Part shown: one piece after another, positions 57,357-63,639 of the stretch
Layout: each line of letters begins with the position of its first letter
Numbering within the stretch: the first letter of the stretch is position 1
NCBI GenBank assembly: GCA_030522415.1
Contig: CM060131.1
Span: 8,086,203-8,150,202, forward strand
Source: Channallabes apus
Taxonomy: Eukaryota; Chordata; Actinopteri; Siluriformes; Clariidae
DNA: 64,000 nt
Direction of reading: 5' to 3'
Program-made: the position numbers and the translations under genes
The notes under the pieces: model-generated
What the model saw: the letters and a program-made list of their open reading frames with translations, nothing else
What the model was told of the DNA's origin: nothing
Database searches by the model: none

Positions 57357-59449
57357 ATATATAAGGCTATTGCATTTTTGGAGTATTGCAAGTTTACTTT
57401 TATACATAAATAACACCCTGATTTATGGTTTTATATAGTTAAGCAAAACAGCAAATTAAAGCGGTCACTTTTTATCCGATTAATCGAAAAAGAAATCGAC
57501 CAACTAATCGATTATCAAAATAATCGTTAGTTGCAGCCCTAGTTTATTTATGCGTATACATAAGTGTGTGCGCCTGTGTGTGTGTGTGTGTGTGTGTATA
57601 GCACTCATTTGCAGTGGGTCAGGACAGCAGCAGATGTGTGACCTGCATGGTGAGCTACGGTCAGGGTGTGTGGGTGGCTTTGCAAGGCAGCGCACTAGTT
57701 CGTCTGTACCACTCCACCAGCTACGAGAGCATCGCTGAAGTGGATGTTGCACCTGCTGTTCACAAGATGCTTGCAGGTAAAAAAAATATGTTTATAGATT
57801 TATATTAATGCTTATGTATATTAATGATCGTTATTATAGTACTGGCTAACTCACATGGACTTGTATGGTGGATGCTCCACATAATTGTATTTAAAAACAG
57901 GTGGAATCTATTACTTAGCAAGGAGAAAAATAGAATGGTATGGTTAAGTTTTCTGTAAGGGGACAGTTGTTTAACAGGGTCACAATTTTGTAAATGTCAG
58001 AGGTAAAAGTTTTTCTCTCCCTCCCAGGCTCGGATGCCATTATCCGCCAGCACAAGGCTGCATGTCTGAGGATCACCGCTCTGTTGGCCTGTAGAGACGT
58101 GTTGTGGATTGGGACAAGTGCCGGAGTAGTGCTCACTCTGCCAGTCCCGCCTGTGGCCTCCAACGTAGGGACAGGACCTCTGAGGACTCCACTCGTGCCC
58201 ACTGGCTCTGCCCACGGCCACACTGGCCATGTCCGCTTCCTCACCTCTGTTGAGCTGCCTGAAGGTTTTGATGTCCACTTTCCCTCTCAAGCAGAATCAG
58301 GTGTGTTTATAAAAAAAAAATTATAATTTAAAACTATGTTAAAATAATTAGAATTTTGGAAAACATCAGTACTTTTTTTTTTTTTTTTTTTTTTTTTACC
58401 AAAACATCACAAGACTATGAGGTGGTTAATATGTCTCAGTGTTTTTTATTGTAATATCGCTATTTAAACTTTTCGTAAAATGTTTTGTAAATGCAGTATT
58501 TGAAACTGTATCACCAACATTCCAATGTATTTACTCACAATTTTAAACTAACACCATCGTTTTAAATTGTAATACTGTAACAAACTGTAAACACTGTTTT
58601 TTGGTTTAACATAATCTTCACGTGTTCAAGTAACAACACCATTTTAAACTCAAGCTCTGACATTTCTAGCTGGAACAGTTATTTTAAAGTGCAACTGTGC
58701 AATTCTAAACTCTGTTGCTGTATCTAAACTTCTGCTATTTAAAATGTTAACATTTAAACTTAAAATCACAATTTTAAACTTTAATATCACTTTTAAACTG
58801 TAACATTTTAAACTGAAACGTCACAATTTTAAACTGTATCACACTTTTAAACTGTAAAATTGCGATTTTAAACTGAAACATCACAATTTTAACTTTAATA
58901 TCATACTTTTAAACTAATATCACACTTTTAAACTGTAATATCACTTTAAACTGAAACATCACAATTTGTAATATCTGTAAAATCACACATTTGAATCGTC
59001 ATATCACAATTTTTAACTGTAACATGCAAGTACTATTAAGTCATAAGAAATTGTCAAATGAATGAGGAAAAATATTTATAAAATGCATTAATTTAATTCA
59101 TGTATTAATAATTAAGTTCTCAACAAAAAGCAAAAGTCCCTGATCATTTATTATCTTGAATAAAATTAGAAATTTTCAGCATCATTATTTAAAAGGAAAG
59201 ACTGCATTTTACCCACTATTATTGGTCGAACTTCTCCTGTTCTTAGCCTGTCTCTGTGTTGTGTGCATCTCAGAGCTGAGTAGTGATGGAGGAGGGCAAC
59301 AGCGCCGGTCCTCCACCATCATCACAGGCAAATCCACTCTGCTAGTGATCAGCGGTGGAGACGGCTACGAGGACTTCAGGCTGAACAGCAGCAGCGAGAC
59401 AGTGGGCCGAGACGACAGCACCAACCACCTGCTGCTGTGGCGCGTGTGA
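21871..59449 (+). CDS. arhgef17: Rho guanine nucleotide exchange factor 17 (ARHGEF17/TEM4-like), 20 coding exons, short N-terminal form
   Basis: This is a Dbl-family exchange factor expected to load GTP onto RhoA/B/C and so promote actomyosin contractility; that role is known for the mammalian family. I joined 20 exons by GT-AG splicing: 21871-22062, 32980-33057, 35758-35940, 41726-41842, 42872-42964, 43080-43256, 44096-44146, 44268-44377, 45637-45722, 45816-45934, 46757-46964, 47591-47852, 49535-49788, 52070-52304, 54627-54713, 54811-54878, 55751-55899, 57602-57776, 58028-58300, 59274-59449. They total 3093 nt and 1030 residues with no frame break. Residues 65-255 are the DH domain, about 280-471 the PH-like region, about 560-680 an acidic Ser/Pro linker, and 472-558 plus 700-1030 beta-propeller blades. 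The last residues ([11 protein letters not shown]) match the ARHGEF17 terminus as I remember it. The mammalian protein has about 2060 residues; the ~1000-residue N-terminal exon is absent here. ARHGEF10 is the nearest alternative and fits less well. Confidence 0.93.
22063..24340 (+). other. arhgef17 intron 1, first part: nothing recognised
   Basis: AT-rich intronic sequence with long T runs (22803-22814, 23240-23263). No exon or transposon recognised. Confidence 0.5.
24349..24790. mobile_element. hAT MITE with perfect 8-bp target duplication
   Basis: 442 bp with ends CAGAGGTGTCAAGTAAC and ACTTTTGACACCACTG. The flanks 24341-24348 and 24791-24798 are both CATATACC. The body repeats TACTTTTACTT-like motifs from both ends inward and has no coding capacity. 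Confidence 0.93.
24860..25010 (-). repeat. tRNA-derived SINE, diverged, minus orientation
   Basis: Minus strand gives A-box-like TGAGCTCAGTGGGTTAAGG and B-box-like GCAGTTCAAGCC, then the family-1-like GTTGGGCCCTTGAGCACGG. The 3' tail is replaced. A related but distinct subfamily. Confidence 0.7.
25011..26830 (+). other. arhgef17 intron 1: no gene recognised
   Basis: Contains long T and purine runs (25400-25440, 25750-25775). The part 26200-26700 is more complex in composition and could hold a conserved non-coding element. Confidence 0.4.
26835..27182 (-). pseudogene. Non-LTR retrotransposon (LINE) 3' end fragment
   Basis: A minus-strand open frame of about 100 codons reads [20 protein letters not shown] and then [20 protein letters not shown], ending [13 protein letters not shown]. 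This is the C-terminal tail after the reverse transcriptase in a widespread LINE type. The element is 5' truncated; its 3' end is marked on the plus strand by the CTTCTTCTTCTTC block at 26838-26850. Confidence 0.85.
27183..29811 (+). other. arhgef17 intron 1: mostly unrecognised
   Basis: Contains a SINE at 28255-28405 and a 23-base T run near 28142-28163; nothing else recognised. Confidence 0.45.
28255..28405 (+). repeat. tRNA-derived SINE, diverged, plus orientation
   Basis: A-box-like TCTAGTGGTTAAGCC and B-box-like GAGTTCAGATCC about 30 bp apart, with a tail containing TCTGCCAAGTGAATAAATAA. Confidence 0.65.
29812..30560 (+). mobile_element. hAT-like element, left end only
   Basis: Begins CAGGGGTCGGCAACCTTAAA, a typical hAT terminus, followed by CGGAGCCATTTGGACC. 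I found no matching right end, so it is truncated and its right border is approximate. Confidence 0.55.
30585..30712 (-). repeat. SINE family 2 fragment, minus orientation
   Basis: Minus strand reads AGCACAGTGGCTTAGCGGTT and includes a tRNA-like B-box region, then the head of family 2. Only the 5' part of the SINE is present. Confidence 0.6.
30713..31531 (+). other. arhgef17 intron 1: nothing recognised
   Basis: Unrecognised intronic sequence, with a short CT-rich part near 30940-30965. Confidence 0.4.
31541..31916 (+). repeat. Young tRNA-derived SINE (family 2), full length
   Basis: 376 bp starting with A box TGGTGTAGTGGTTAGC and B box GGGTTCGATTCC and ending in a GAAT repeat tail. Flanked by a perfect 9-bp target duplication AACAAGGAG (31532-31540 and 31917-31925), the mark of LINE-driven retroposition. 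Very similar to 36557-36931. Confidence 0.95.
32097..32160. repeat. (TA)n microsatellite
   Basis: About 64 bp of uninterrupted TA in intron 1. Confidence 0.95.
32298..32735 (-). mobile_element. Mariner-like deletion derivative (copy 2)
   Basis: Left terminus GGGGCGTTCAAGTCACACCG matches copy 1. The minus strand keeps [12 protein letters not shown], the same transposase C-terminal remnant. The right terminal repeat was not found. Confidence 0.7.
32755..32970 (+). repeat. Interspersed repeat with TGTATTGTATTG-type tail
   Basis: Contains GAGTCTGGTTCCTTTCATGG and GAAGCTGCTTCGTGACAACA, blocks of a very common fish repeat. It ends in an ATTGTATTGTATTGTATC tail that runs to within about 10 bp of the exon 2 acceptor. 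Confidence 0.6.
32980..33057 (+). CDS. arhgef17: arhgef17 exon 2 (start of DH domain)
   Basis: 26 codons in phase 0/0 between acceptor CTCTGCAG and donor GTACAG. They encode [18 protein letters not shown] and the rest of the first DH helix (conserved region 1), where Dbl proteins carry a Glu that contacts the Rho switch I region; the Glu in DTEQSYV fits this. The acceptor lies directly behind an interspersed-repeat tail. Confidence 0.93.
33096..33135. repeat. (GT)n microsatellite
   Basis: 40 bp of GT starting 39 bp after the exon 2 donor site. Confidence 0.95.
33136..35757 (+). other. arhgef17 intron 2
   Basis: No repeats recognised. It includes a GC-richer block (33300-33530), a perfect hairpin (33755-33788) and otherwise AT-rich sequence. 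Confidence 0.6.
33755..33788. repeat. Perfect 15-bp hairpin, 4-nt loop
   Basis: CATTACAGTGATACA, loop CCCA, then its exact reverse complement, in arhgef17 intron 2. Confidence 0.95.
35758..35940 (+). CDS. arhgef17: arhgef17 exon 3 (DH domain)
   Basis: 61 codons in phase 0/0, acceptor TTTGCAG and donor GTGAGT. The peptide starts [16 protein letters not shown] and ends IGDLLVQS, the DH segment between conserved regions 1 and 2. The exon is a multiple of three, so skipping it would keep the frame but remove part of the catalytic fold. It sits between two near-identical directly repeated SINEs (31541-31916 and 36557-36931). Confidence 0.95.
36557..36931 (+). repeat. Young tRNA-derived SINE (family 2), full length
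   Basis: Same structure and orientation as 31541-31916, differing at only scattered positions. It ends in GAATGAATGAATGA. No obvious target duplication. Intron 3 of arhgef17. Confidence 0.93.
37500..37796 (+). mobile_element. Tc1-like deletion derivative
   Basis: Ends read TATGGCCAATGATACAGTAT and, reverse-complemented from the right, TATGGCCAAAAGTACGTATA. Between them the plus strand retains an SPDLDPTG piece of the transposase motif SPDLNPIE. About 300 bp, non-autonomous. Confidence 0.8.
37797..38309 (+). other. arhgef17 intron 3: nothing recognised
   Basis: AT-rich, no gene or repeat family recognised. Confidence 0.45.
38310..38475 (+). repeat. SINE family 2 fragment, plus orientation
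   Basis: Body only: CTCTGTGTGCATGGAGTTTT to GCGATGGATGGGCACCC. The tRNA-like head and tail are missing. Confidence 0.85.
38476..39780 (+). other. arhgef17 intron 3: nothing recognised
   Basis: AT-rich; no gene or repeat family recognised. Confidence 0.45.
39783..39950 (+). repeat. tRNA-derived SINE (family 1), plus orientation, short form
   Basis: A box TAGCTCAGTGGTTAAGG and the tail AAGAGCGTCTGCCAAATGCC are intact. The region after the B box (CAGGTTCATACCCC) is shortened compared with 14182-14389. Intron 3. Confidence 0.88.
39951..41725 (+). other. arhgef17 intron 3, last part: nothing recognised
   Basis: AT-rich, no repeat recognised. Confidence 0.45.
41726..41842 (+). CDS. arhgef17: arhgef17 exon 4 (DH domain)
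   Basis: 39 codons in phase 0/0. The peptide begins [17 protein letters not shown] and ends PAFMKFLE, typical of DH conserved region 2. The acceptor is TTTCCCAG; the donor GTTTGT is weak, lacking the usual A at +3 and G at +5. Confidence 0.95.
41843..42871 (+). other. arhgef17 intron 4: nothing recognised
   Basis: No repeat family recognised. It ends in a strong pyrimidine tract before exon 5. Confidence 0.5.
42872..42964 (+). CDS. arhgef17: arhgef17 exon 5 (DH conserved region 3)
   Basis: 31 codons in phase 0/0. The exon encodes [17 protein letters not shown], the hallmark CR3 helix of Dbl exchange factors that docks the Rho switch II region. The acceptor has a long pyrimidine tract ending ATTCAG; the donor is GTGAGT. 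Confidence 0.97.
43080..43256 (+). CDS. arhgef17: arhgef17 exon 6 (end of DH domain)
   Basis: 59 codons in phase 0/0, only 115 bp after exon 5. It starts [14 protein letters not shown] and carries the last DH helix ([10 protein letters not shown]), then a charged linker [18 protein letters not shown] towards the PH domain. The donor is GTACGA. Confidence 0.94.
43360..43940. repeat. Degenerate TTACTT-rich tandem array in intron 6
   Basis: Dozens of irregular TTACTT, CTTACTTAA and TTTACTTAC units fill nearly all of intron 6. Periodicity is loose; it looks like a decayed short-unit tandem repeat. Confidence 0.65.
44096..44146 (+). CDS. arhgef17: arhgef17 exon 7 (DH-PH linker)
   Basis: A 17-codon micro-exon in phase 0/0 encoding [17 protein letters not shown]. 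It aligns with the family segment LRRFLRQEM that opens the PH-like domain. Acceptor ATCTCAG, donor GTAAGA. Confidence 0.93.
44268..44377 (+). CDS. arhgef17: arhgef17 exon 8 (PH domain)
   Basis: 36 codons plus 2 nt. It encodes [20 protein letters not shown], the beta-strand pair typical of PH domains after DH, followed by a basic Ser-rich loop ([10 protein letters not shown]) that is very like the mammalian protein. Donor GTGAGT; it ends in phase 2. Confidence 0.96.
44378..45636 (+). other. arhgef17 intron 8
   Basis: AT-rich. The part 44715-44790 (AAGCGTTTCACTTCATATCG to GTGACAAATAAAAATTT) looks like the 3' end of a common fish interspersed repeat. A (TTA)n tract lies at 45388-45413. Confidence 0.5.
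45637..45722 (+). CDS. arhgef17: arhgef17 exon 9 (PH domain)
   Basis: 86 nt joining phase 2 to phase 1. It encodes [19 protein letters not shown] then [12 protein letters not shown]-domain strands conserved in ARHGEF17. Acceptor TTTTTCAG, donor GTAAAG. Confidence 0.95.
45816..45934 (+). CDS. arhgef17: arhgef17 exon 10 (PH insertion)
   Basis: 119 nt from phase 1 to phase 0. It encodes [20 protein letters not shown] and then [15 protein letters not shown], a helical insertion seen in ARHGEF17 and ARHGEF10 relatives. It lies 93 bp after exon 9. Acceptor CCTTGCAG, donor GTCAGT. Confidence 0.95.
45935..46756 (+). other. arhgef17 intron 10: nothing recognised
   Basis: AT-rich with no repeat family recognised. 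Confidence 0.5.
46757..46964 (+). CDS. arhgef17: arhgef17 exon 11 (end of PH region)
   Basis: 208 nt starting [17 protein letters not shown] and ending in the PH C-terminal helix [12 protein letters not shown]. Acceptor TATTCCAG, donor GTACTT (weak at +5 and +6). Ends in phase 1. Confidence 0.95.
46965..47590 (+). other. arhgef17 intron 11: nothing recognised
   Basis: AT-rich with no repeat family recognised. Confidence 0.5.
47591..47852 (+). CDS. arhgef17: arhgef17 exon 12 (first propeller blade)
   Basis: 262 nt encoding [18 protein letters not shown] and then [19 protein letters not shown], the first beta-propeller-like blade after the PH domain. The segment [18 protein letters not shown] follows. 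Acceptor TTCCATAG, donor GTCCGT. Unlike its AT-rich surroundings this exon is GC-rich. Confidence 0.96.
47853..48744 (+). other. arhgef17 intron 12, first part: nothing recognised
   Basis: AT-rich, no repeat recognised. Confidence 0.45.
48745..48965 (-). mobile_element. Mariner-like deletion derivative, fragment (copy 3)
   Basis: Shares CTTTATTTCTCTATATAATC and TGCTTGGATACCAT blocks with copies 1, 2 and 4 in the same order. Both termini are missing. Confidence 0.6.
49135..49383 (-). repeat. SINE family 2, minus orientation
   Basis: Minus strand carries CTTGCACCTCCAGGGTCCGG, the body and the CTGGACAGGGTG complement; the tail and extreme head are lost. It lies in intron 12 before exon 13. Confidence 0.9.
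49535..49788 (+). CDS. arhgef17: arhgef17 exon 13 (acidic Ser/Pro linker)
   Basis: 254 nt encoding a Ser/Pro-rich, presumably disordered loop that ends in an acidic cluster ([15 protein letters not shown]) and [17 protein letters not shown]. The latter part is strongly conserved in the family and rich in potential phosphorylation sites. Acceptor TCCCTCAG, donor GTGAGT. Confidence 0.93.
49789..52069 (+). other. arhgef17 intron 13
   Basis: Mostly unrecognised. At 50233 a Tc1-like left end, TACAGGGCTGGCCAAAAGTA, begins a probable fragment of unclear length; no right end found. Confidence 0.4.
52070..52304 (+). CDS. arhgef17: arhgef17 exon 14
   Basis: 235 nt encoding [15 protein letters not shown] acidic sequence, then [20 protein letters not shown] and [20 protein letters not shown], leading into the next propeller blade. 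The basic Ser motif RRSSRGS resembles a kinase site. Acceptor TGCTTTAG, donor GTGGGT. Confidence 0.94.
52305..54626 (+). other. arhgef17 intron 14: nothing recognised
   Basis: AT-rich with a C-rich run at 53346-53370 and CT-rich sequence at 53460-53510. Confidence 0.45.
54627..54713 (+). CDS. arhgef17: arhgef17 exon 15 (propeller)
   Basis: 87 nt encoding [20 protein letters not shown] and then [10 protein letters not shown], a WD40-like strand set. Acceptor TTTCCAG, donor GTAAGT. Enters and leaves in phase 2. Confidence 0.95.
54811..54878 (+). CDS. arhgef17: arhgef17 exon 16 (propeller)
   Basis: 68 nt encoding [20 protein letters not shown], a single propeller strand pair. The 97-bp intron before it is among the shortest in the gene. 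Acceptor TGGAAAG has a weak pyrimidine tract; donor GTACGT. Confidence 0.94.
54879..55750 (+). other. arhgef17 intron 16, with mariner-like fragment near 55425-55545
   Basis: The short stretch ending AAGTCCGCGTTTGACTTGAA is the inverted terminus of the mariner-like derivative family, here in the opposite orientation (plus-strand remnant). The intron ends in a (TC)n tract. Confidence 0.55.
55708..55744. repeat. (TC)n tract forming the exon 17 pyrimidine tract
   Basis: 37 bp of uninterrupted TC, six bases before the acceptor AG. Confidence 0.95.
55751..55899 (+). CDS. arhgef17: arhgef17 exon 17 (propeller)
   Basis: 149 nt encoding [20 protein letters not shown] and then [17 protein letters not shown], a further blade. 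The acceptor CGAACAG comes directly after a 37-bp (TC)n tract that supplies the pyrimidine tract. Donor GTGAGT, phase 0. Confidence 0.95.
56331..57541. mobile_element. hAT-like transposon with perfect 8-bp target duplication, intron 17
   Basis: 1211 bp. The left end TAGGGCTGCAACAACTAATC and the right end, reverse-complemented, TAGGGCTGCAACTAACGATT are terminal inverted repeats with ATCGAT-rich sub-ends. Flanks 56323-56330 and 57542-57549 are both GTTTATTT. The interior has a GC-rich piece (56400-56800) with a 127-codon frame lacking recognisable hAT domains, and a (TA)n tract. Non-autonomous. Confidence 0.93.
57279..57353. repeat. (TA)n microsatellite inside the hAT element
   Basis: About 75 bp of TA within the transposon, preceded by GT-rich sequence. 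Confidence 0.95.
57576..57598. repeat. (TG)n tract at the exon 18 acceptor
   Basis: 23 bp of TG directly before the acceptor TATAG. Confidence 0.95.
57602..57776 (+). CDS. arhgef17: arhgef17 exon 18 (propeller)
   Basis: 175 nt encoding [18 protein letters not shown], then [17 protein letters not shown] and [13 protein letters not shown]. The acceptor reads TGTGTGTATAG: its upstream tract is a (TG)n microsatellite rather than pyrimidines, and a hAT element ends 60 bp upstream. Donor GTAAAA. Confidence 0.93.
58028..58300 (+). CDS. arhgef17: arhgef17 exon 19 (propeller)
   Basis: 273 nt encoding [19 protein letters not shown], then [17 protein letters not shown] and [20 protein letters not shown]. 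This is one of the best conserved parts of ARHGEF17. Acceptor CTCCCAG, donor GTGTGT. Confidence 0.96.
58440..59010. repeat. Degenerate minisatellite (TTTTAAACTG unit) in intron 19
   Basis: About 570 bp of irregular units of roughly 18-22 bp, each with TTTTAAACTG followed by TAATATCACA, AAACATCACA or similar. The 3' half (58750-58990) is the most regular. It does not resemble a named transposon. Confidence 0.75.
59274..59449 (+). CDS. arhgef17: arhgef17 exon 20 (terminal coding exon)
   Basis: 176 nt including the TGA stop at 59447-59449. It encodes [17 protein letters not shown] and the diagnostic terminus [18 protein letters not shown]. Acceptor GCATCTCAG. Confidence 0.97.
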
Positions 59450-60147
59450 GAGGCTTCAACTGCTCCATATCAGGCCCGCAGACTGTCACATCAGGCTCCG
59501 CCTCCTTTCTGGCAGCGTGCTGCTCAAGCCTCTGAACCCTGCTATTTCTGTGCATGAGCTTGACAGAAACCGAAAGGGTCGTTTCTAACATTTTCTTTCT
59601 TTCGTTGTGTAATCAGTCGTCGAGTTGTACCCTCTGTGTCCCACATGGTGTAAGAAGTGAATCTCACGCTGCTTGTGGTGTTTTTGTAGTGGGATGTATT
59701 GCGTATAACGTGACACCAGTCTACAGACAAGAGATAACGTGGAAGACTCGTCACAGAAAGGGGGAAAAAAAACTGCTGGATGGAGAATGAAGGAGAGAAA
59801 GAGCATGATGTCTGAATCAAATCCAGTGTGGAAAAAAAAAGCTGAAAGAAGGATAGAGCAGAGAGAATTGTACAAATCTATAGAAAAAGACTCAATTCTA
59901 TTGGGACTGATTGGACACTAAAGCTGACTGGATATCACTGATTGTTTAATGTCCTGCCCACCCTTAGAGAGCGATGGATGATGGACTCGTTTACACATGG
60001 CGTGATCAACTACTGTTCCGTCACACTGTGGTCGCGTTCACAAACAACAAGGTTTTGTCTCGAGCTCCAAAAGCGAGAGCAATACGAGAGTGTCTGTACC
60101 TAACCAATGTGCAATATAAGGCTAGGGTATCTACTTTAAGACTATAT

Positions 60148-60149
<2 letters not shown>

Positions 60150-60197
<48 letters not shown>
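60150..60197. repeat. (CA)n microsatellite in 3' UTR
   Basis: About 48 bp of CA. Confidence 0.95.
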
Positions 60198-60199
<2 letters not shown>

Positions 60200-60597
60200 C
60201 ACATACACATCAACTAAAGCCACACACTTACCCCACCTTACCGCTTTTCCTTCTCCATAATGCAGTCAGTTCATATATTTCAAGAAATGGCCTGAATTTC
60301 CACCAGAACTGAAGATTTATGTAAATTAAACTAACCTTAAAAAAAAAACAGTGTTATTTGTGTGTGCTTCTGAAACAGAACCATCTAAACCTTTTAGCTC
60401 GTATAGACAATTACTACATGCAAAAACAAGACATACTGTACATGCGTTTGTCTTTTTTGAGTCATGTTTTGAGTATTGTAACTTAAATATATTATTTATT
60501 TACTCTTGGAAATAAGAATGAAATAAGAATTCCTCAAAAGTGGTTCCTTAAGAGTTCTCGACATGGTTCTGATTTTGTAAGAAGCTTATATTTCTAA

Positions 60598-60603
60598 AAT
60601 AAA
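60598..60603 (+). promoter_or_regulatory. Candidate poly(A) signal AATAAA
   Basis: A canonical hexamer about 1.15 kb after the stop codon, followed within 30 nt by a T/G-rich stretch (TTCTTGGATTGTACTGTAG) that could serve as the downstream element. I saw no earlier AATAAA in the UTR. Confidence 0.5.
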
Positions 60604-60625
60604 GCCATTTTCTTGGATTGTACTG

Positions 60626-61810
60626 TAGAACTTTACCTTTCTCTAGAGGGACAAACCAAAGAACCCCTTGGTTTCCTCCTAAGCATTTAGTTTTACTTAG
60701 TAATAGTTTTTGCTCGGATTATTCGTTATTTTGTGGCAATACTCGTTATTGCGAATAATTTAGTTTTTGGATTAAATTTGGCAAACAAATACAGATTTGT
60801 CTTTCTTTAGTAAACTCTTAAAAGGTCTTTAAGATCTCCCGTCTATCAGAGAGACTTCCAAGTAGAGCGTCTTTGAGAGTAAAATACCCATCTAAAGAAC
60901 TCTTGAGGCGCTTGCTTTGATGATCATGCAAAAAACTTGAGTTGCATAAGTTTGTCGCCATGGTGATAAAGCAGTTCCACCCCCGTCGCCATGATTTTGG
61001 TTGCAAACTAAAAGCATTTGTTGATTCGACACACAGACGGCTGGTTAGTGAATGGTTAGAGATTAGGATCCAGCACTACGTTGGTGGAAACAGGCTTACC
61101 TACAGTATAAGATCATCCGTATCCTTTTCGACAAATCACCATAAACGCACCTTATTTCTTTACACATCACACATTATACTTTCTGTTGTCCAGTTATTGT
61201 TTTGATGTCTTTTTTTTTGTTTTTCCTTTTAAGTATGGAGCCTAGTAGGGTATATAAAGGAGTAGCTGATGTAGCTGTTGTGGTGAGACTGTGTACAGTA
61301 TTTATGTTTTGTTTTGTTTTTTTAAACAGCACTTAATTTATAAAGACCTCTTTTCTGTTACCTAAATACATGAAGCTGTACGGCTCGTTCCTGCTACTTT
61401 CCAGACAGTTCAGTCGAACCGTGCCAATCCTCACACCACGTGCAGCAAAGTACATTTCCCTTATTGACAGTATGTTCAACAATATTAAGTTTTGAGCATC
61501 AGCAAATGTATCTTTTACATATTTAAAAGACAGAACATTGTTTAAAAAAGTGTGTATGTTGAAGGCATCTACAAAAAAAAAAAAGAAAGAAATCAAGCCA
61601 CACCTTAGTGAGCTGAGTTTTAACACTATTGTTTACATCATGCATTCCTTAACACCAGCATTAAGCATTGTTTTGTTTATTTAGGCGAAGAAGGATCATA
61701 TGCGTTTGTTGATTTGTGCGTGATCTGCGTCATCGGCTTAATAAGCACTTACACAAGGAGTCCCGGAGGTAACGTTGTGTGTTCAGAACAAATGTTTCAA
61801 TCTGTCTTTT
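60626..61810. other. Downstream intergenic, nothing recognised
   Basis: AT-rich sequence after the inferred arhgef17 end. No further gene, exon or repeat family recognised. Confidence 0.5.
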
Positions 61811-61814
61811 TACC

Positions 61815-62150
61815 ATGTAGGCAGCATGGTGCACTTATGGCACTGTTGCGTCATACCTCCAGTATCGAGGATTTGATGTCTCCCTTTGGGTGTGTGTGTG
61901 AATGGATTTTGCATGTTCCCTCTATGCTTGGTGGGTTTCCTCTAAGTAGTCCAGTTTCATTCCACAGTCCAGAGGTTGCCCATGGTGTGAGAATGAGTGT
62001 TTGCTTATGCCCTGTGATAGACTGGCACGCCATCCAGGGTGTACCCACCTTGTGCCCGGAGTCCCCTACTGAGAAAGGGATAGGATCCAGGCCTCTTTTC
62101 AGCCTGTACAGGATAAGCGGTATAGAGAAAGAGTGAATGAATGAATGAGT
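61815..62150 (+). repeat. SINE family 2, diverged, plus orientation
   Basis: GGCAGCATGGTGCACTTATG head, then body with GCTTGGTGGGTTTCCTC and a GAATGAATGAATGA tail. More diverged than the copies at 31.5 and 36.6 kb. Confidence 0.88.
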
Positions 62151-63635
62151 GTTTATCATTTAAACAACTGAAACATGAGTTGCTTGAACTTTGTGCTGAA
62201 TGTACTGTAGCAGGAGAGTAAGGGGGCAATCTGGTGTAAATTAGTGAGAATTGCTTAAGAATTCGGGTGTTGAAAATAAGTAGTGATTCCTGTGATCCTG
62301 TCAAATTAACTGAACATTTGAGATTCCATAGATATCTAACAAAAGAAAAAAGCTGATAAGGCTCAAATTATTTATTTTAATACATTAAATTTTAAAAATG
62401 TTACTATTTAACAAGAAATTTTTTTTTTTAATTGTTTGCAAAAGTCTTCAAGACACAGAATGTTGTGCCGAATCTGAAGATTTTTTGTCTTACTAATTTC
62501 AAGAGCAAGCAAGCAAAAAAAAAAGGAAAGGCTAGATCGTTTATAGATATGATTTAGCAAGTGAGAAAGAGCTAACTGTTCTTGCACATGTTCCATGAAA
62601 TTGAAATTCATTGGCAAATTACAGTGGTGTAAGAGGAATAACACACTTCAGAATGTGCTGGTAAAAGGGAAATAATATGTATTTTGTCCTGCCAGGAGGG
62701 ATAGATATCTGAAGAGTTGTCCCAGATCACCACGCACACACACACACACACACACATGTATTATACACTATGAATAAGATTAAAAAAGAAGGATTGACCT
62801 AAGTTGTTCAACCAAATTCTTTGGAAGTGTTATTTCTCTAGAAATCTGCATGTAGTTCTTGTATGTCTATGGAACACAATAACGCCCCCAAAACTTACCT
62901 TAGAAGGTAAGGTGAGGACCAGCATGTCCTTTTAAACATCGGCTTACAATTTTATTGTTCTGCATTTTAAACTTCAGTTTTAGTAAGAGATGATAGGAAA
63001 GAGCATGTACTCTTTTCAACAAGATGTATCAGAAACAGCACAAACTTTCTTTTTATTTCATTCTTTTTTTTTCCTACTTATCCGGCAGCAATATGTGACG
63101 GGAGGGTTTGATTTAAATTGATGGTCTGTATATACGACATCCACGGTCACATCTGGGGAAAAGCCTTATTCACACTGATCTAAGTGGTAAGAATGTAAGA
63201 TCACATACCGCACAGACAGAGGTAATCATTATCTCAGTCGGAACTGACTGTCAGTTGGCTGTTTATTTAGCAAACACTTGCTCTGTGAGAACACGCGTGT
63301 GTATGTGTGTTTTAGTCATGCGGGTTTGCGCACATTGTTATCCATGCTGGTTATCTGCATGTAAGCTTCTGTCACGGCTGATTGGTGTGTGTGTGTGTGT
63401 GTTATAGACAGCATTCTCATATTTCTTTTAGTAATAAAAATCTACTTTTAATACAAATGCGCATATTCACTCCCATTACAATGTTTTTCTATTTAGATGA
63501 TTTTTCATTCATTGTTAAACATTTGAATAATTTTGATCAGATATGAACATCTTGAATTTTTTTGCACATCCTGCCAATTGACCAACTTGATCAGCCAATC
63601 TGGTTCACATTAATGTAACATCACCACTGGTTTTT
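62151..63635. other. Intergenic, nothing recognised; (CA)n at 62731-62757
   Basis: AT-rich; it includes a 27-bp CA tract and a short (GT)n near 63384-63402. Confidence 0.5.
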
Positions 63636-63639
63636 ATAT

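Larger units (their letters stand above)
59450..60625 (+). other. arhgef17: arhgef17 3' UTR (inferred extent)
   Basis: Sequence after the stop has no coding potential and no recognised transposon up to the AATAAA at 60598. It contains a 48-bp (CA)n tract (60150-60197). The end is inferred from the poly(A) signal only; a shorter UTR is possible. Confidence 0.55.
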
